A DNA stretch of 14,744 nt from Pirellulaceae bacterium (GTDB lineage Bacteria > Planctomycetota > Planctomycetia > Pirellulales > Pirellulaceae). The notes below the pieces were generated by a model that was given only the letters and a program-made list of their open reading frames with translations, had not been told where the DNA came from and searched no databases. This document shows, in pieces, positions 1-9,990 of the stretch (position 1 is the first letter of the stretch; each line of letters starts with the position of its first letter). The stretch lies in assembly GCA_020846515.1 (NCBI GenBank), contig JADLDX010000460.1, positions 1 to 14,744 of the forward strand, given 5' to 3'. The position numbers were made by a program, and so were the translations under genes.

Positions 1-3000
1 GTGGTGGCTCAGAAAAAGAGCGGGGTTAATATGAGTGCGACGCTGGAACCAGTCACGCGAGAGCGACTTGATCAATTCAGGCGACGTTGGCGGTTGCTCG
101 AAACAACCCAAGGTATCGCCGTGGCTCTATTGATGGGGCTGGCCTGCTTGCTGTTGGTCATTATCGTCGATGCCAGCCTGGTCATTCCGCAAAGCGTTCG
201 CTGGCTGTTGAGCTTGACGATCTATGCAGCGCTGGCCAGTTGCCTGGTGGCTACGGCGCTGCGCATTGGCCGCCATCAATCTCTACCTTCAACAGCCAAA
301 CATTTTGAAGAACTTGATCCGCGCTTGCACGAGCAGCTCTTGTCGGCCGTTGAGTTAAGTCAGGACAGCCCAGCCAACAACTTGAGCTCCATGAGTTTTC
401 GTCGCCGCGTGCAGCTGCAAGTAGCCGAAGCGATTGAGCCAGTCCGCGTCGGAAGTTTGCTGCCCTGGTCAACCATCGCGCGCGGCGTCTTGGCGGCCTG
501 TGTCGGTATCGGGTTGGCCGTTGGGTTGGCCTGGGTACCTGGCTTGCATTGGCCTCATCGCGTAGCCCGTGCCCTGTTGCCCGGCGCGAATCTGGGTCGC
601 ATCTCACGTTTTGATATCGAGATCCTCAATCCGCAACCAGCTTCAACACTCTTGCCAGGCGGTGCTGTGGCCGCTGTCGAAGCCCGCGTGCGCGGTCCGC
701 TACCAGACAGCGTCTGGTTGGAAACTCGCATCGCTGGCGAACTGGACCGCTTGAGCATGCGCGGCATTACGCGTCTGCCAATCGCTGCTAATACTAATAA
801 CACTACGAATACGAGCACTACTAGTACGAGCACTGATCCAAGCAAACCGCTGCCGGCTACTACTCAGAATGCTACGGCCCAAAGTGCTACAGCGGTCGAA
901 TTGACGGCCGACGATTTGACTTACTCGGCCAATGTGACGATGGGCGAACAGCCCATTGAGTATCGAATAATCGCCGAAGATGCCCAGACACCCTGGTATC
1001 GATTGACCAGTCGACCACGCCCGCAAGTCGACATGTTTCACATGCAGATCGTGCAACCCAGCTACAGTCAATTACCGAAACTGCAACGCTCCAGCACAGA
1101 AGGCGATATCGAAGCGCTGCGCGGAAGTCGCATCCAGTTGGAGATCCTGTGCAATCAAGCGATCAGCCAAGGCTGGTTGCAGTTGAGCCTGGCCGAGGCC
1201 ACCTCCACCAAGAAGATCGAATTGCAGCCAGTCCCGGTTACAGAATCCATCGAGGATCCAGCCGAAGAGGCCAAGTTGGTGAATCGTCGTTTTCGCGCCG
1301 AATTGGCAGTGGATGGCGATTTCTCATATCGCGTGCATTTGGAATCGGCCGAAACGCGGTTTACCAATGCGTTCAGTCCCGAGTACCAGGTGAGGGCCAT
1401 CAACGATGATCCACCACGACTAACGTGGGTCAAACCCGAAGCCAATATGCTGGTCGTTGAACCGAACCAACTGATCTCACTGGCCATTGCGGTCGAAGAT
1501 GAATTGCCATTGCAAGATGCCATGCTGATCACCAGTGTTAATGGCGAACCGCCCATAACTTTCATGTTTGATTTGCCCAAAGACGGCGCAGCTAGTCCAG
1601 CCGACGGCGGTAGAGCAGCGACAGGTCAGACCGCTGAGGATGGTAGTGAAGCCGGTAGCAGTGAGATGGGCCCCGGAACGCTGCGAGGCAAGCCGGTGAC
1701 CATCGCCACCGATCTGGATCTGTTGCAGCTCAAGCCACGCGTGGGCGATACCGTGCGTTTGGCCGTACAGGCGACCGACCGCGCGGGCCAGCCCGCTGTA
1801 TCAACACCTATCGAATTAATCGTCTCCAGCACGGCGATCGATCCCCAACGCCGTCCGGCGACCGAGCAACGCGTCGAACTGGCCGGGGAACTGCGTCGAT
1901 TTGCTGAGCAAGTCCAGCCGCAAGTCAAACATATACGAGAGCTGCAAGAAGAATTGGTCAAGCTAGCGCCTGACAGCGATTTGCGCCCCAGCAAACTAGA
2001 GGAACTGAAGCAGTCGAGCCTTCAGTTGAGCGAGCAGGCAGGTGCCAATGCCAAACAACTGCGCGAAAAAGTGGCTGAGCATCTCAAACAGTCACAAGAC
2101 TCTGTCAGCCTGGAAGAACTCGAACGTACCGGACAAGTCTTGGCACGTATCGAATCGCAATTGAGCCACGATTTGTCAGAGTTGTCCGAATTAGTTGATG
2201 TGTCAAGTAATGCTAAGGCTGATCAGCAACGCGGACAGATCAATAAATTGCGATCTGCCAGCGAGAAGATCGCTGATGCGGCCAGTGTGCTGGACCGCCG
2301 CTTCCGCGAATTTGTGTCGCACGATGTATTGAGCGAAGTGGCGCGTGGCATGAGCGTCGTTCAAGATTTTCAAGAGCAGTTGGCCGCCAGCTCTGAATCG
2401 GAGACTCCCGCCCAGCTCAAACGCCGTCAGGCGGTCGTGGCTCGTCAACTGCGCGAGCTGGAACAGATCATGGTCGATCGTTCACCGCTGTTGCGCGAAC
2501 AGGCCGCACCAGGTCTGCGAGGCTGGATCGAATGGTCAGGGCAATTGTCCGAACGCATCGAGCGCGCTTCCAATGAAACGGATGACAATCCCAATTTTAA
2601 AGAATTCACCAAGCAAGTCCTGGCTGAAGTCAAACAGCATCAGTCCGTCATGGCGATCGATGGTGCCTTGGAGAGTGAGATCAATAACGGTCGTCGCGAG
2701 TTAGATGCCCGCGGCGAATCAGCCTCCAGCGCGCTGGTCCAACTGGCCAAATCAGCCTTGGCGGCTTTGAAAGCCAGCGATGCTCCGGTTACCCCCGAGT
2801 TACGCGATGAGTTCGCGCGAGGACTGGACCAATTGCAGCATCGCAAAGAACTCGAGCAAGCTCGCGGTGACAGCGATGCCTATCATGTGAGCGACCTGGG
2901 CAACGCTATTCGAGCCACTCGACAAATGTTGGACCAGTCGCCAGAGCAGATTTCAAGTGCTCAAGTTCAACAGTTAGATAAGACCGTGGCGGCGGTGAAA

Positions 3001-5874
3001 AAGTTGGAAGCGATCCACAACGTGACAGAAGCCAACAAACATCTGGCCGACTTGGAGCAGATCGAACGCTGGAACTCAAATTCGATTGACGCGCGCACGG
3101 AGAGTCCTCGCGTCTGGGATGCCTTCAAGCAACGTTTGGAGCAAGCCTCGCGCGCCCTGCGCGATGCTGGTATCTCCCCTGCCCTGGTTCAACAAGTCGA
3201 TCGCATTCGCAACGATCAAACCGCCGGCGATGCCGGACAGAAGATTCAAGCTCGGCGCTGGTCGGCTGATGCCCAAGCGTCCGCGCAGGCTGAACTGACC
3301 GAGATGCGAACTCAATTGGATGCAGCCCGGGCCCAACTGGACACGATCGCCCGGGCGGCTCGCGTCGATCTCATGGAAGCAGCTCCCAGCGTACCCGAAC
3401 TGGCGCGCAAAGCAGCCGAACAAACCAGCCAGCTCCAACAAGAGACGGACAAGTTATCCAAAGCGGCAGCCGCTGATGAAGTGCCTGATTTGAAGAGCCG
3501 ACTGGACCAATTGGCCGGCGATCAGCAACAGGCAACCGAGCCGATCAACGATCTGCGCGACGCGCTCACAGAAATGGCGGCCGTGCAAGATCTGCTGGAT
3601 GATGGCCAAAGAGCCATCGCCAAAGATGCTGATACTAGTCAGCAAATCATCGATACGGCCAGTGAGCAAATCAGCGAATCGCTCAAACCGGCCGCTGAGG
3701 CGAGCAACGCCACGGCTGCTGCCCAACCGCTGGAAAAAGCCGCAAAAGCTCAAGGCGAAGCTAGCGCCGCACTAGAGCAAATCGCCGACCACTTCGAACG
3801 CTTGCAATCCGGCAATTTACCCGAAGCCGAATTGGCTGATTCGCGTCAAGCGCTGCAGAAAATGGCCAGCGATCAAGAAATGGCCGCGATGGACGAATGG
3901 TACAAGACGGCCGAGTCCTTGAGCAAGTTGGCCAGCGGGGATCCTCAACAAGTGCTCAAGAAATTAGAGGACGAACTCAATCGTAACGCTCGCATGCGCG
4001 AAGAACTGAGCGATATCTCGAAACAGGCTGTCGACGAATCGGTCAAGTCATTGAACTACTCGGCCGATCAAGAACGCACTCTGCAATCTCAATTGGAACA
4101 GTCCGATCCGGCCTATGCGGCTCGCAAGCTCTTGTTGCAACAAGACATTCAAGCGGCCAACGAACGCATGCACCAATGGATGCAACAATTGTCCAATGAC
4201 GCTAGTTCTGTCGCGGGCCGCGCCGGCGCACGTGAGCCTCAGCAACGGCTCAACCAACTGCAAGATCAACTTGAGCAAACGATCGCGGATGCCAGTGCGG
4301 CTCACAACAGTTTGCCATTGGAAGATTTGCAACGTGTGGCAGACGCGATCGTCAAAAGCCTTGAAGCCGCTCAAAAAGAATTTGGTAGCGTAGCCGATAA
4401 ACTTCAGCCCAGCACGGAAGAGCCTGTTCATGCTAGCGAGCAAGAACTGCGAAATCGCAAACGGGAAATGGAAGATTGGGAGCGACGCATGTTGCAGCAA
4501 CAGTCGCGCGGTGCCCAGTCAGTCGTACGCTCGCACGAGCAACGCGCCAGACAAGCCAAGAATGCCACCAGCAATGCCGAGTCCCTCAATCGCAATGCGC
4601 AGCGCTCTCGCGATGATCTAGAGAAACAGGCTAAAGCCAAACCAGAAAACGCCGATCTCGCCAAGCGTTTGCTGGAGGTAGAACGTCAAGTGTTGCGGTC
4701 GGAGCGTGAGTTGCAATTGGCCAAGCAACGAGAGACCGCGCTGAAAGATCGACTGGCCGTGGCCAAGCAGGCCCAGCAGGAAATGAGCGCGCGTAAGACG
4801 AGCGAATTGAAGAGTCAGAACCCAACGGCCGAACTGGCCACGCGGCTCGCACGAACTGCCTCCAGCACCTCGGAAGACATCGCCGCGCAATTGAAGAAGG
4901 CGCTGGCCGACACGGGTTGGATGTCCGAACTGGCGGTGGCGCAAAATCAATTGCAATCGGGCGAGCAGCAGCAAGGCCGGGTCGAACAAAGTGTTGGTGG
5001 CGTGGCTGGAAACTTGGAGCGGGCCGCGCGACATGAAGAACGCTTGGAACATCCTAAAGCGGCCGAACGTATCGGCCAGCAAGCCGCTCGGGTGTCTGAG
5101 GCCAAAGAGGCTGAAGTCCACTCCGCGCAGGAGCAACTGGCCACCGCCGCCGCCGAAGCCACCGCCAGCGCTTTAGCCCACGAGAAGTCCACGGAGCTTA
5201 AAGACACCGCCTCGTCCGCGGCCTCGCTGGCCGCGCGGCAAGCTGTTAGTGCTGCAGAATCAGAGCTGCGCGCTCGGGTGCGCGACCTCAAAGCGATGCT
5301 GGAACAGCCACAACCCGAAGAACCAGGGGCTGCGAAAGACGAAGCCATCGAAGCGCCCGCAGAACCCAGCGTGCCGCTTGACCCCAAGATGCTCGCCCGT
5401 ATGCTCGATGAACTCGACCGCCAAATGAGTGAGGCGGCCAGCGACCAGCCAGAAGAACCCAACGAAGGGCAGCCATCGTCCAATAGCGAAAACGGTAAGT
5501 CGGAAGATGAGAACAATCAATCCAGTTCGCAACAGGCTTCGCCGAGCAATCAAAAGAAAAAGGGTTCGCAAACGGCCAGTATGCAAGACGCCTCCCAGCA
5601 GTTGGCTGAGCAGATGAACAAACAGCGCGCCCAGAATCGACAGTCGACTGCTTCCTCGCGGATGACTTCCAACACGGCCGATACCAAAGCCGCCCCGCCC
5701 TCCAGCGTGCGAGTGATGAGCGTCGATCGTCGTTCAGGTGAAGATTGGGGTAAGCTTCGCGAACAGGCCGCCGAGCAAACGATCGAGTCCGCTCGACAAA
5801 ACATCGCACCGCAGTATCGAAACTCAGTCGAGACCTATTTTCGAGTCCTATCTGAGCGAGGGCACGGCAAATGA
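1..5874 (+). CDS. Giant DUF4175-like membrane-anchored coiled-coil protein (start possibly at 31 or upstream of the window)
   Basis: The product is an envelope protein of about 1,950 residues. Counting from the GTG at base 1, three hydrophobic segments lie at residues 39-59, 67-89 and 159-179. Beta-rich, Ig-like sequence follows to about residue 610, then a Gln/Ala/Glu-rich, almost cysteine-free region to about residue 1830 that should be mostly coiled coil. A Ser/Asn/Gln-rich linker precedes a short conserved-looking tail (DWGKLREQ...[16 protein letters not shown]). This architecture matches the large DUF4175-like proteins of planctomycetes, whose biochemical role is unknown. Two low-complexity insertions interrupt the beta region, Asn/Thr/Ser-rich at residues 264-297 and Gly/Ala/Ser-rich at about 526-560. 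The frame is open at the left edge. An ATG at 31 gives a 1,947-residue product and places the first membrane segment near the N-terminus as usual, so it is the likeliest start, but its Shine-Dalgarno is weak and an upstream start cannot be excluded. The family assignment is inferred from architecture. Confidence 0.8.
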   Translation: MVAQKKSGVNMSATLEPVTRERLDQFRRRWRLLETTQGIAVALLMGLACLLLVIIVDASLVIPQSVRWLLSLTIYAALASCLVATALRIGRHQSLPSTAKHFEELDPRLHEQLLSAVELSQDSPANNLSSMSFRRRVQLQVAEAIEPVRVGSLLPWSTIARGVLAACVGIGLAVGLAWVPGLHWPHRVARALLPGANLGRISRFDIEILNPQPASTLLPGGAVAAVEARVRGPLPDSVWLETRIAGELDRLSMRGITRLPIAANTNNTTNTSTTSTSTDPSKPLPATTQNATAQSATAVELTADDLTYSANVTMGEQPIEYRIIAEDAQTPWYRLTSRPRPQVDMFHMQIVQPSYSQLPKLQRSSTEGDIEALRGSRIQLEILCNQAISQGWLQLSLAEATSTKKIELQPVPVTESIEDPAEEAKLVNRRFRAELAVDGDFSYRVHLESAETRFTNAFSPEYQVRAINDDPPRLTWVKPEANMLVVEPNQLISLAIAVEDELPLQDAMLITSVNGEPPITFMFDLPKDGAASPADGGRAATGQTAEDGSEAGSSEMGPGTLRGKPVTIATDLDLLQLKPRVGDTVRLAVQATDRAGQPAVSTPIELIVSSTAIDPQRRPATEQRVELAGELRRFAEQVQPQVKHIRELQEELVKLAPDSDLRPSKLEELKQSSLQLSEQAGANAKQLREKVAEHLKQSQDSVSLEELERTGQVLARIESQLSHDLSELSELVDVSSNAKADQQRGQINKLRSASEKIADAASVLDRRFREFVSHDVLSEVARGMSVVQDFQEQLAASSESETPAQLKRRQAVVARQLRELEQIMVDRSPLLREQAAPGLRGWIEWSGQLSERIERASNETDDNPNFKEFTKQVLAEVKQHQSVMAIDGALESEINNGRRELDARGESASSALVQLAKSALAALKASDAPVTPELRDEFARGLDQLQHRKELEQARGDSDAYHVSDLGNAIRATRQMLDQSPEQISSAQVQQLDKTVAAVKKLEAIHNVTEANKHLADLEQIERWNSNSIDARTESPRVWDAFKQRLEQASRALRDAGISPALVQQVDRIRNDQTAGDAGQKIQARRWSADAQASAQAELTEMRTQLDAARAQLDTIARAARVDLMEAAPSVPELARKAAEQTSQLQQETDKLSKAAAADEVPDLKSRLDQLAGDQQQATEPINDLRDALTEMAAVQDLLDDGQRAIAKDADTSQQIIDTASEQISESLKPAAEASNATAAAQPLEKAAKAQGEASAALEQIADHFERLQSGNLPEAELADSRQALQKMASDQEMAAMDEWYKTAESLSKLASGDPQQVLKKLEDELNRNARMREELSDISKQAVDESVKSLNYSADQERTLQSQLEQSDPAYAARKLLLQQDIQAANERMHQWMQQLSNDASSVAGRAGAREPQQRLNQLQDQLEQTIADASAAHNSLPLEDLQRVADAIVKSLEAAQKEFGSVADKLQPSTEEPVHASEQELRNRKREMEDWERRMLQQQSRGAQSVVRSHEQRARQAKNATSNAESLNRNAQRSRDDLEKQAKAKPENADLAKRLLEVERQVLRSERELQLAKQRETALKDRLAVAKQAQQEMSARKTSELKSQNPTAELATRLARTASSTSEDIAAQLKKALADTGWMSELAVAQNQLQSGEQQQGRVEQSVGGVAGNLERAARHEERLEHPKAAERIGQQAARVSEAKEAEVHSAQEQLATAAAEATASALAHEKSTELKDTASSAASLAARQAVSAAESELRARVRDLKAMLEQPQPEEPGAAKDEAIEAPAEPSVPLDPKMLARMLDELDRQMSEAASDQPEEPNEGQPSSNSENGKSEDENNQSSSQQASPSNQKKKGSQTASMQDASQQLAEQMNKQRAQNRQSTASSRMTSNTADTKAAPPSSVRVMSVDRRSGEDWGKLREQAAEQTIESARQNIAPQYRNSVETYFRVLSERGHGK

Positions 5875-6986
5875 GCTGGATGAAGATAACTGCCCGCTGT
5901 TGGCTGCGCGTTGGGTCGGTATGGTTCGTCATGCCGATCATATTGTCGGCGCTAGGACTGGTTGCGTCAGTGCATGCCCAGGATCCAGCAGACAACTTTG
6001 ATACGGTAGATCAGACCGTGCAACGCGCGATCAAGTATCTGCTGGGCAAGCAACGCGCCGATGGTGCCATTGTCGAACATCAAAATGAAACGACCATGAC
6101 ATCCTTGGCCATTATGGCCATGGCCAGCGCGGGCGCGACGACTTCGGAAAATTCGCCACGCGGAGAGGCCATGCGCAAGGCGCTCAACTTCGTCTTGACC
6201 GGTGATCGTCAAGATAAAGATGGCTACTTCGGCAATCGCGATGGCTCGCGGATGTATGGACACGGCATCACCTCGTTGATGCTGACCGAGATGTTGGGTA
6301 TGGGAGCCAACGCCGAACAAGATGCATTGATCCATGATCGTTGCCAGAAAGCGATCAACTTGATCTTGAGTGCGCAGCGGCAATCCAAGCGCGTGCAAGA
6401 CCGGGGCGGTTGGCGATATACGCCCAATTCAAATGATTCAGATTTGTCGGTCTCGGTTTGGCAGTTGATGGCACTGCGTTCAGCCAAAAACGATGGCTTG
6501 GATGTTCCCGCAGAATCGATTCAGCAAGCCATCGATTATTTGAAGCGCTCGTATACTTCACGACTGGATTCGCGCGGAGTGCCGATCGGCGGCCCGGCTG
6601 GCTTCAGCTACATTCCCGATCAGAACAATCCGACCTACACCATGACGGCGGCGGGATTGCTGGCGATGCAAGTCTGTGGTGAGTATGAATCGCCATTGGT
6701 GGCCGGTGCAGCCGATTGGTTGTTAGCCCATCCGCCTCAATGGAATGAACGCTTCTTCTTTTACGGCACTTACTATTACGCTCAGGGTATGTACCAACGC
6801 GGTGGTGAGCATGCGACAACGGCTGATCGATTGGTCAAGCAAATGTTGCTGGATCGACAACAACCCGATGGCTCATGGACGGCCCCCAGCGGTGAAGAGG
6901 GCGGCGCAGGCAAAGTCTACTCGACCAGCCTGGCCGTACTTAGTTTATCAGTCAAGTATCATTACTTGCCGATCTATCAAAAATGA
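5871..6986 (+). CDS. Secreted prenyltransferase/squalene-cyclase-like repeat protein
   Basis: This 371-residue protein starts with a signal peptide (hydrophobic core about residues 16-34, likely cleavage after VHA36). The mature part is a series of alpha-hairpin repeats of the squalene-cyclase/prenyltransferase type. Repeat starts are visible as [43 protein letters not shown]...[14 protein letters not shown] and AADWLLAH. The last repeat contains a textbook QW motif, QQPDGSW, at residues 330-336, and the motif [18 protein letters not shown] is typical of planctomycete members. The catalytic DXDD motif of true squalene-hopene cyclases is absent; the nearest stretch is [18 protein letters not shown]. 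With a secreted location this argues for a binding or scaffold role rather than terpene cyclisation. Its ATG overlaps the stop of the giant upstream gene as ATGA, so translation is probably coupled and the two products probably act together in the periplasm. Confidence 0.88.
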   Translation: MSWMKITARCWLRVGSVWFVMPIILSALGLVASVHAQDPADNFDTVDQTVQRAIKYLLGKQRADGAIVEHQNETTMTSLAIMAMASAGATTSENSPRGEAMRKALNFVLTGDRQDKDGYFGNRDGSRMYGHGITSLMLTEMLGMGANAEQDALIHDRCQKAINLILSAQRQSKRVQDRGGWRYTPNSNDSDLSVSVWQLMALRSAKNDGLDVPAESIQQAIDYLKRSYTSRLDSRGVPIGGPAGFSYIPDQNNPTYTMTAAGLLAMQVCGEYESPLVAGAADWLLAHPPQWNERFFFYGTYYYAQGMYQRGGEHATTADRLVKQMLLDRQQPDGSWTAPSGEEGGAGKVYSTSLAVLSLSVKYHYLPIYQK

Positions 6987-7057
6987 TCTTTGCCTCGATT
7001 GGCGAGCCTTAGACTTGGCGCTCGTCCCCTGGTATCAACATCTCATCGAGACCTAGC

Positions 7058-8545
7058 ATGTTCGAAATAGCCTCGGATCAATTGAAGCAATTTGCCCTGC
7101 GAGAGAATCGGCGCATCTTTTTGCGGGCCGGTAGCGCCGGATTGGGCGCCGCGGCACTGGCTACGTTGTTAGGACAAAGTAGTCGGGTTGAAGCCACGGA
7201 GAAAAAGACGAGAGAACGTCAGGCGATTCAGCTGCCGGGCTTGCCGCATCATGCTCCCAAAGCCAAACGTATCATCTATTTGTTTCAATCGGGTGCCCCG
7301 TCGCAAATGGATTTGTTCGATCCCAAGCCGGCCGTTGAAGCGCATCGTGGCGAGGATTTGCCAGAGTCGATTCGACGTGGGCAACGTCTGACGACCATGA
7401 CGTCGGGGCAAAAGAAATTCCCGGTGGCACCATCGACGTTCAAATTTGCTCAGCATGGCCAATCGGGCATGTGGATGAGTGAACTGCTGCCGCATATGTC
7501 GCAAGAGGCCGATCGTTGGTGCATGATTCGCAGCATGCACACCGAAGCGATCAATCATGATCCAGCTATCACCTTTTGCCAGACGGGCGCGCAGTTGGCC
7601 GGCCGGCCGAGCATTGGAGCCTGGCTGAGCTATGGTTTGGGTAGCGAGAATCAAGACCTGCCGGCCTATATTGTGCTGACCTCGTTCGGCAGCGGTCGTA
7701 AAGATGACCAGCCCTTGTACGATCGCTTGTGGGGAGCTGGATTTTTGCCTTCGCAACATCAGGGCGTCAAGTTCCGTAACGCGGGCGATGCCGTCTTGTA
7801 TCTCTCCAACCCGCCCGGTGTCTCGGCCCAGACGCGGCGCAGCACGCTCGACCGATTAGCCGCGCTGAATGCCGAGCATTTTCAGCAGTTGCGCGATCCG
7901 GAAATAGAGACCAGGATTGCACAATATGAGACCGCGTTTCGCATGCAGTCGAGTGTTCCGGAGTTGTTAGATACCAGCGGCGAGCCGCAGCATGTGCTGG
8001 ATATGTACGGGCCGGATGTGAAACGACCCGGCAGTTACGCGGCCAACTGTTTGCTCGCCCGACGGTTGGCTGAGCGCGACGTGCGATTCATTCAGTTATT
8101 TCATATGGGTTGGGATCACCATGGTGGTCTGCCGGCGGCGATTCGAGGCCAGTGTCAGGATACCGATCAAGCCACGGCGGCGCTGCTGAAAGATCTAGCC
8201 CAGCTCGGATTGTTGGATGATACCTTGATCGTGTGGGGTGGCGAATTTGGTCGCACGATTTATTCTCAAGGTGAATTGACGCCTACCAATTACGGTCGCG
8301 ATCATCACCCGCGGTGTTTCACGATTTTGCTGGCCGGTGCGGGCGTGCGCACGGGGCTGACCTACGGCGAGACGGATGACTACTGCTACAACATTACGCA
8401 AGATCCGGTGCATGTCCATGATTTGAATGCGACCATCTTGCACTTGTTGGGAGTCGACCATCTGCGATTGACCTATCGCTATCAGGGTCGCGACATGCGT
8501 TTGACGGACATCCATGGCGAACTGGTCAAGGGCGTGTTAACGTAG
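7058..8545 (+). CDS. DUF1501 domain-containing exported protein
   Basis: This 495-residue protein belongs to the DUF1501 family, common in planctomycetes and distantly related in fold to sulfatases and alkaline phosphatases; no enzymatic activity is firmly established. The N-terminus carries a Tat-like leader, NRRIFLRAG at residues 17-25, followed by an Ala/Gly/Leu-rich hydrophobic stretch. The family hallmarks appear in the expected order: RIIYLFQSGAPSQMDLFDPKP, then GWDHHGG at residues 351-357, VWGGEFGRT at 392-400 and GRDHHP at 413-418. The His/Asp clusters are the candidate metal ligands. Length is normal for the family. DUF1501 genes usually follow a DUF1549/DUF1553 cytochrome-type partner, but here the upstream neighbour is the cyclase-like repeat gene, 71 bases away. 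The start is the first ATG giving a complete Tat leader; the Shine-Dalgarno is poor. It may be a third cistron of the upstream operon or have its own promoter, which I cannot see. Confidence 0.93.
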   Translation: MFEIASDQLKQFALRENRRIFLRAGSAGLGAAALATLLGQSSRVEATEKKTRERQAIQLPGLPHHAPKAKRIIYLFQSGAPSQMDLFDPKPAVEAHRGEDLPESIRRGQRLTTMTSGQKKFPVAPSTFKFAQHGQSGMWMSELLPHMSQEADRWCMIRSMHTEAINHDPAITFCQTGAQLAGRPSIGAWLSYGLGSENQDLPAYIVLTSFGSGRKDDQPLYDRLWGAGFLPSQHQGVKFRNAGDAVLYLSNPPGVSAQTRRSTLDRLAALNAEHFQQLRDPEIETRIAQYETAFRMQSSVPELLDTSGEPQHVLDMYGPDVKRPGSYAANCLLARRLAERDVRFIQLFHMGWDHHGGLPAAIRGQCQDTDQATAALLKDLAQLGLLDDTLIVWGGEFGRTIYSQGELTPTNYGRDHHPRCFTILLAGAGVRTGLTYGETDDYCYNITQDPVHVHDLNATILHLLGVDHLRLTYRYQGRDMRLTDIHGELVKGVLT

Positions 8546-8558
8546 CCGCTCCTTGTAG

Positions 8559-8579
8559 CCGTGTCGCTCCGCGACTCGG
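8559..8579. terminator. Hairpin 13 bases after the DUF1501 stop; possible terminator or REP-like palindrome
   Basis: The arms CCGTGTCGC and GCGACTCGG pair at eight of nine positions around a three-base loop. No T-run follows on the plus strand, so it is not a classical intrinsic terminator. It is preceded by GTAGCC, the same lead-in as the tandem palindromes at 9653 and 11375, so it could be a diverged solo member of that repeat class. Confidence 0.45.
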
Positions 8580-8622
8580 CAAAACCACACGTGCACACGT
8601 ACAGGCGAGTTGGGCAAGCCGA

Positions 8623-8646
8623 GCGGTCTGGGTTGTTGCCCACCGC
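8623..8646. terminator. Hairpin between convergent DUF1501 and sigma factor genes
   Basis: GCGGT (8623-8627) pairs with ACCGC (8642-8646), and the stem continues inward with GGG (8630-8632) and CCC (8639-8641) after a two-base bulge, closing a six-base loop. It lies 22 bases past the stop of the minus-strand sigma gene. No clear U-tract is present on either strand, so termination activity is an inference from position between converging genes. Confidence 0.35.
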
Positions 8647-8667
8647 TTCGCAAATGCTAGCTTTGCA

Positions 8668-9288
8668 TTAGGTTTGCACTTCGGCATCTAGTTCGGCGAT
8701 GGTTTCGCTGATCATGCGTTGCACGCGTCCGCGAGCGACGTAGACGGTGGAGACATTTAGACCCAGTGCATTGGCCACTTCTGCGCCGGACATCCCTTGG
8801 ATGGCAGACATTTCGAAGCATAGCCAGGTTGATTCGGCAACGCGTTGTTTAACCGCTTGGGCGCTGAGGGCGAACAGTTCGCGTTGGGCCTCTTGATCGA
8901 AGCTATCGACGAGTTTTTCGCAGGCCAGTTCACTGGCATCGATGGTGGCTGCCCCTGCGGCCGGATTGCGTTGATAGTGTTTGATAAGTTGGGCAAAGCA
9001 ACGTCGAGCGATGGTTTTCATCCACCCGCGAAAGCTACCTGCGCCGCGATGTTCAAAGCTTGGCAAGCTAGAAACAACGGCGATCAAGGTTTCTTGAACG
9101 ACGTCATCGATATCGGCACTGCCTACGCCCCAATGTCGACACCAACTTTTCAACAAGTTGGCATAGCGGCTGACAAATTCTTGCCAGGACGCATCCGACG
9201 CACCAGTTCCCTGGAGGCGTTCAAGCAGGCTGATCCGCGTATCGAACTTGGGATCGTGCGCATTCATGGAAGGATTCAAGGCTGGCAT
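8668..9288 (-). CDS. RNA polymerase sigma factor, ECF type (planctomycete group)
   Basis: This 206-residue protein is an extracytoplasmic-function sigma factor that should direct RNA polymerase to a small regulon. Region 2 spans about residues 27-100 and includes IDDVVQETLIAV (60-71) and SFRGWMKTIARR (85-96), the segments that contact core polymerase and the -10 element. Region 4 spans about 135-195 and ends in a helix-turn-helix, MSGAEVANALGLNVSTVYVARGRV, that would read the -35 element. The sequence resembles the planctomycete ECF groups often found near Ser/Thr kinases, but no kinase or anti-sigma gene is in the window, so its regulator is unknown. The first ATG (9288) gives residues MPALNPSM; the internal ATG at 9267 is an equally plausible start, as neither has a good Shine-Dalgarno. 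The gene converges with the DUF1501 gene. Confidence 0.92.
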   Translation of the reverse strand: MPALNPSMNAHDPKFDTRISLLERLQGTGASDASWQEFVSRYANLLKSWCRHWGVGSADIDDVVQETLIAVVSSLPSFEHRGAGSFRGWMKTIARRCFAQLIKHYQRNPAAGAATIDASELACEKLVDSFDQEAQRELFALSAQAVKQRVAESTWLCFEMSAIQGMSGAEVANALGLNVSTVYVARGRVQRMISETIAELDAEVQT

Positions 9289-9652
9289 ATCGGGCGAAAA
9301 CTCAAACGAGCGAATTACTACAGAACAGCCAGTCTAGGCGAAGTGGTAATGGTGTTAAGCGTTTGGCAATATCCCGGTCCTTTTTAGCACAGATTATCGA
9401 AATTTTTTCTTCCGGTGTTAGGTTTTCGAAAATAGGCACCATTTGCTAGTAGGAGAACTGAAAGAGCTTTCGCCCGAAATCTTTTTGACTCCTAAGCTTC
9501 CCACGGTCTTGTACAGCTGTTCTGCGATAACTCGGCACAGCTATGCTTGCAAACGTGGATGGCTCCATGCCCAGCGAGGCCTTTCAGGGGTGCCTTTACG
9601 CCTAAATCCCTGCAAGGTCCCCGCGGGCCCTGGAGAAATCTCAGTCCTCCCT
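9289..9652. other. Gene-free stretch upstream of the sigma factor gene
   Basis: I see no convincing gene in these 364 bases. The half nearest the sigma gene is AT-rich and should contain its promoter, but no -35/-10 pair stands out. A perfect 10-bp palindrome, TTTTCGAAAA, lies at 9423-9432 and is a candidate operator. The half nearest the repeat array is GC-richer with small palindromes such as CCCGCGGG. Open frames that cross it run into the repeat array and look spurious. Confidence 0.5.
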
Positions 9653-9747
9653 GTAGCCACCGTCGCCAGACGGTGGAAGCTGACCCGTAGCCACCGTCGC
9701 CAGACGGTGGAAGCCGATCCGTAGCCACCGTCGCCAGACGGTGGAAG
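9653..9747. repeat. Tandem palindromic repeat array, copy A (three units, 34-bp period)
   Basis: Three units start at 9653, 9687 and 9721. The first 27 bases of each unit are identical and run from GTAGCC to GGAAG. Each contains CCACCGTCGCCAGACGGTGG, a perfect 8-bp stem with a GCCA loop. The seven bases between units differ only slightly (CTGACCC and CCGATCC). This is a REP/REPIN-like arrangement. The same unit recurs at 11375. No REP-associated Y1 transposase is in the window. Confidence 0.95.
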
Positions 9748-9950
9748 AGTTACGTTGGATCAACCATTGCTTGTACGGTGGTAACACTGGCCAAGATCCG
9801 AATTGGTCGGGGTGGGCCGCTTGCCTCGACTAATCAGGCATGAAGCCCTTCGCTGCGGGCCTGGCTTGTGCGGCGCACGCAGCCCTCCCCGAAAAATTCG
9901 CTGACGCTATTTTTCGACCCTCCCTGTCGCTGCGCTTGGAAGGGTTAGTT
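9748..9950. repeat. Dispersed structured repeat module, copy A
   Basis: This sequence directly follows the palindrome array and is repeated, in the same orientation and with small indels, at 11437-11652. Shared blocks include GGCCAAGATCCGAATT, TGCCTCGACTAA, TGTGCGGCGCACGC and a long block from CCCTCCCCG to GGGTTAGTT. Within that block CGAAAAAT (9890-9897) and ATTTTTCG (9909-9916) form a perfect stem around 11 bases. A second stem, ACCCTCCC with GGAAGGGT, has one mismatch. CGGGGTGGGC (9808-9817) pairs with GCCCTCCCCG (9882-9891) except at one position. It is non-coding by appearance; the open frame across it on the plus strand has no support. Confidence 0.9.
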
Positions 9951-9990
9951 CAAACGATTTCCTCTTTGATGGTTCGTCAGTCGTTTAGCG

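Noticed and set aside
4048..4500. Minus-strand frames opposite the coiled-coil region
   Set aside because: They are shadows of the plus-strand heptad-rich coding sequence (Leu/Gln/Glu codons read backwards).
5288..5995. Long minus-strand frame opposite the junction of the giant gene and the cyclase-like gene
   Set aside because: It is fully antisense to two well-supported genes, its product is rich in Arg, Ser and Trp without family features, and it follows from the codon bias of the plus-strand genes.
5871..6986. Functional squalene-hopene cyclase
   Set aside because: The DXDD catalytic motif is missing, the protein is about half the length of such cyclases, and it carries a signal peptide.
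9653..9747. CRISPR-like repeat-spacer array
   Set aside because: The intervals between repeats are only seven bases and nearly identical, there are at most three units, the unit is almost wholly palindromic, and no cas genes are present.
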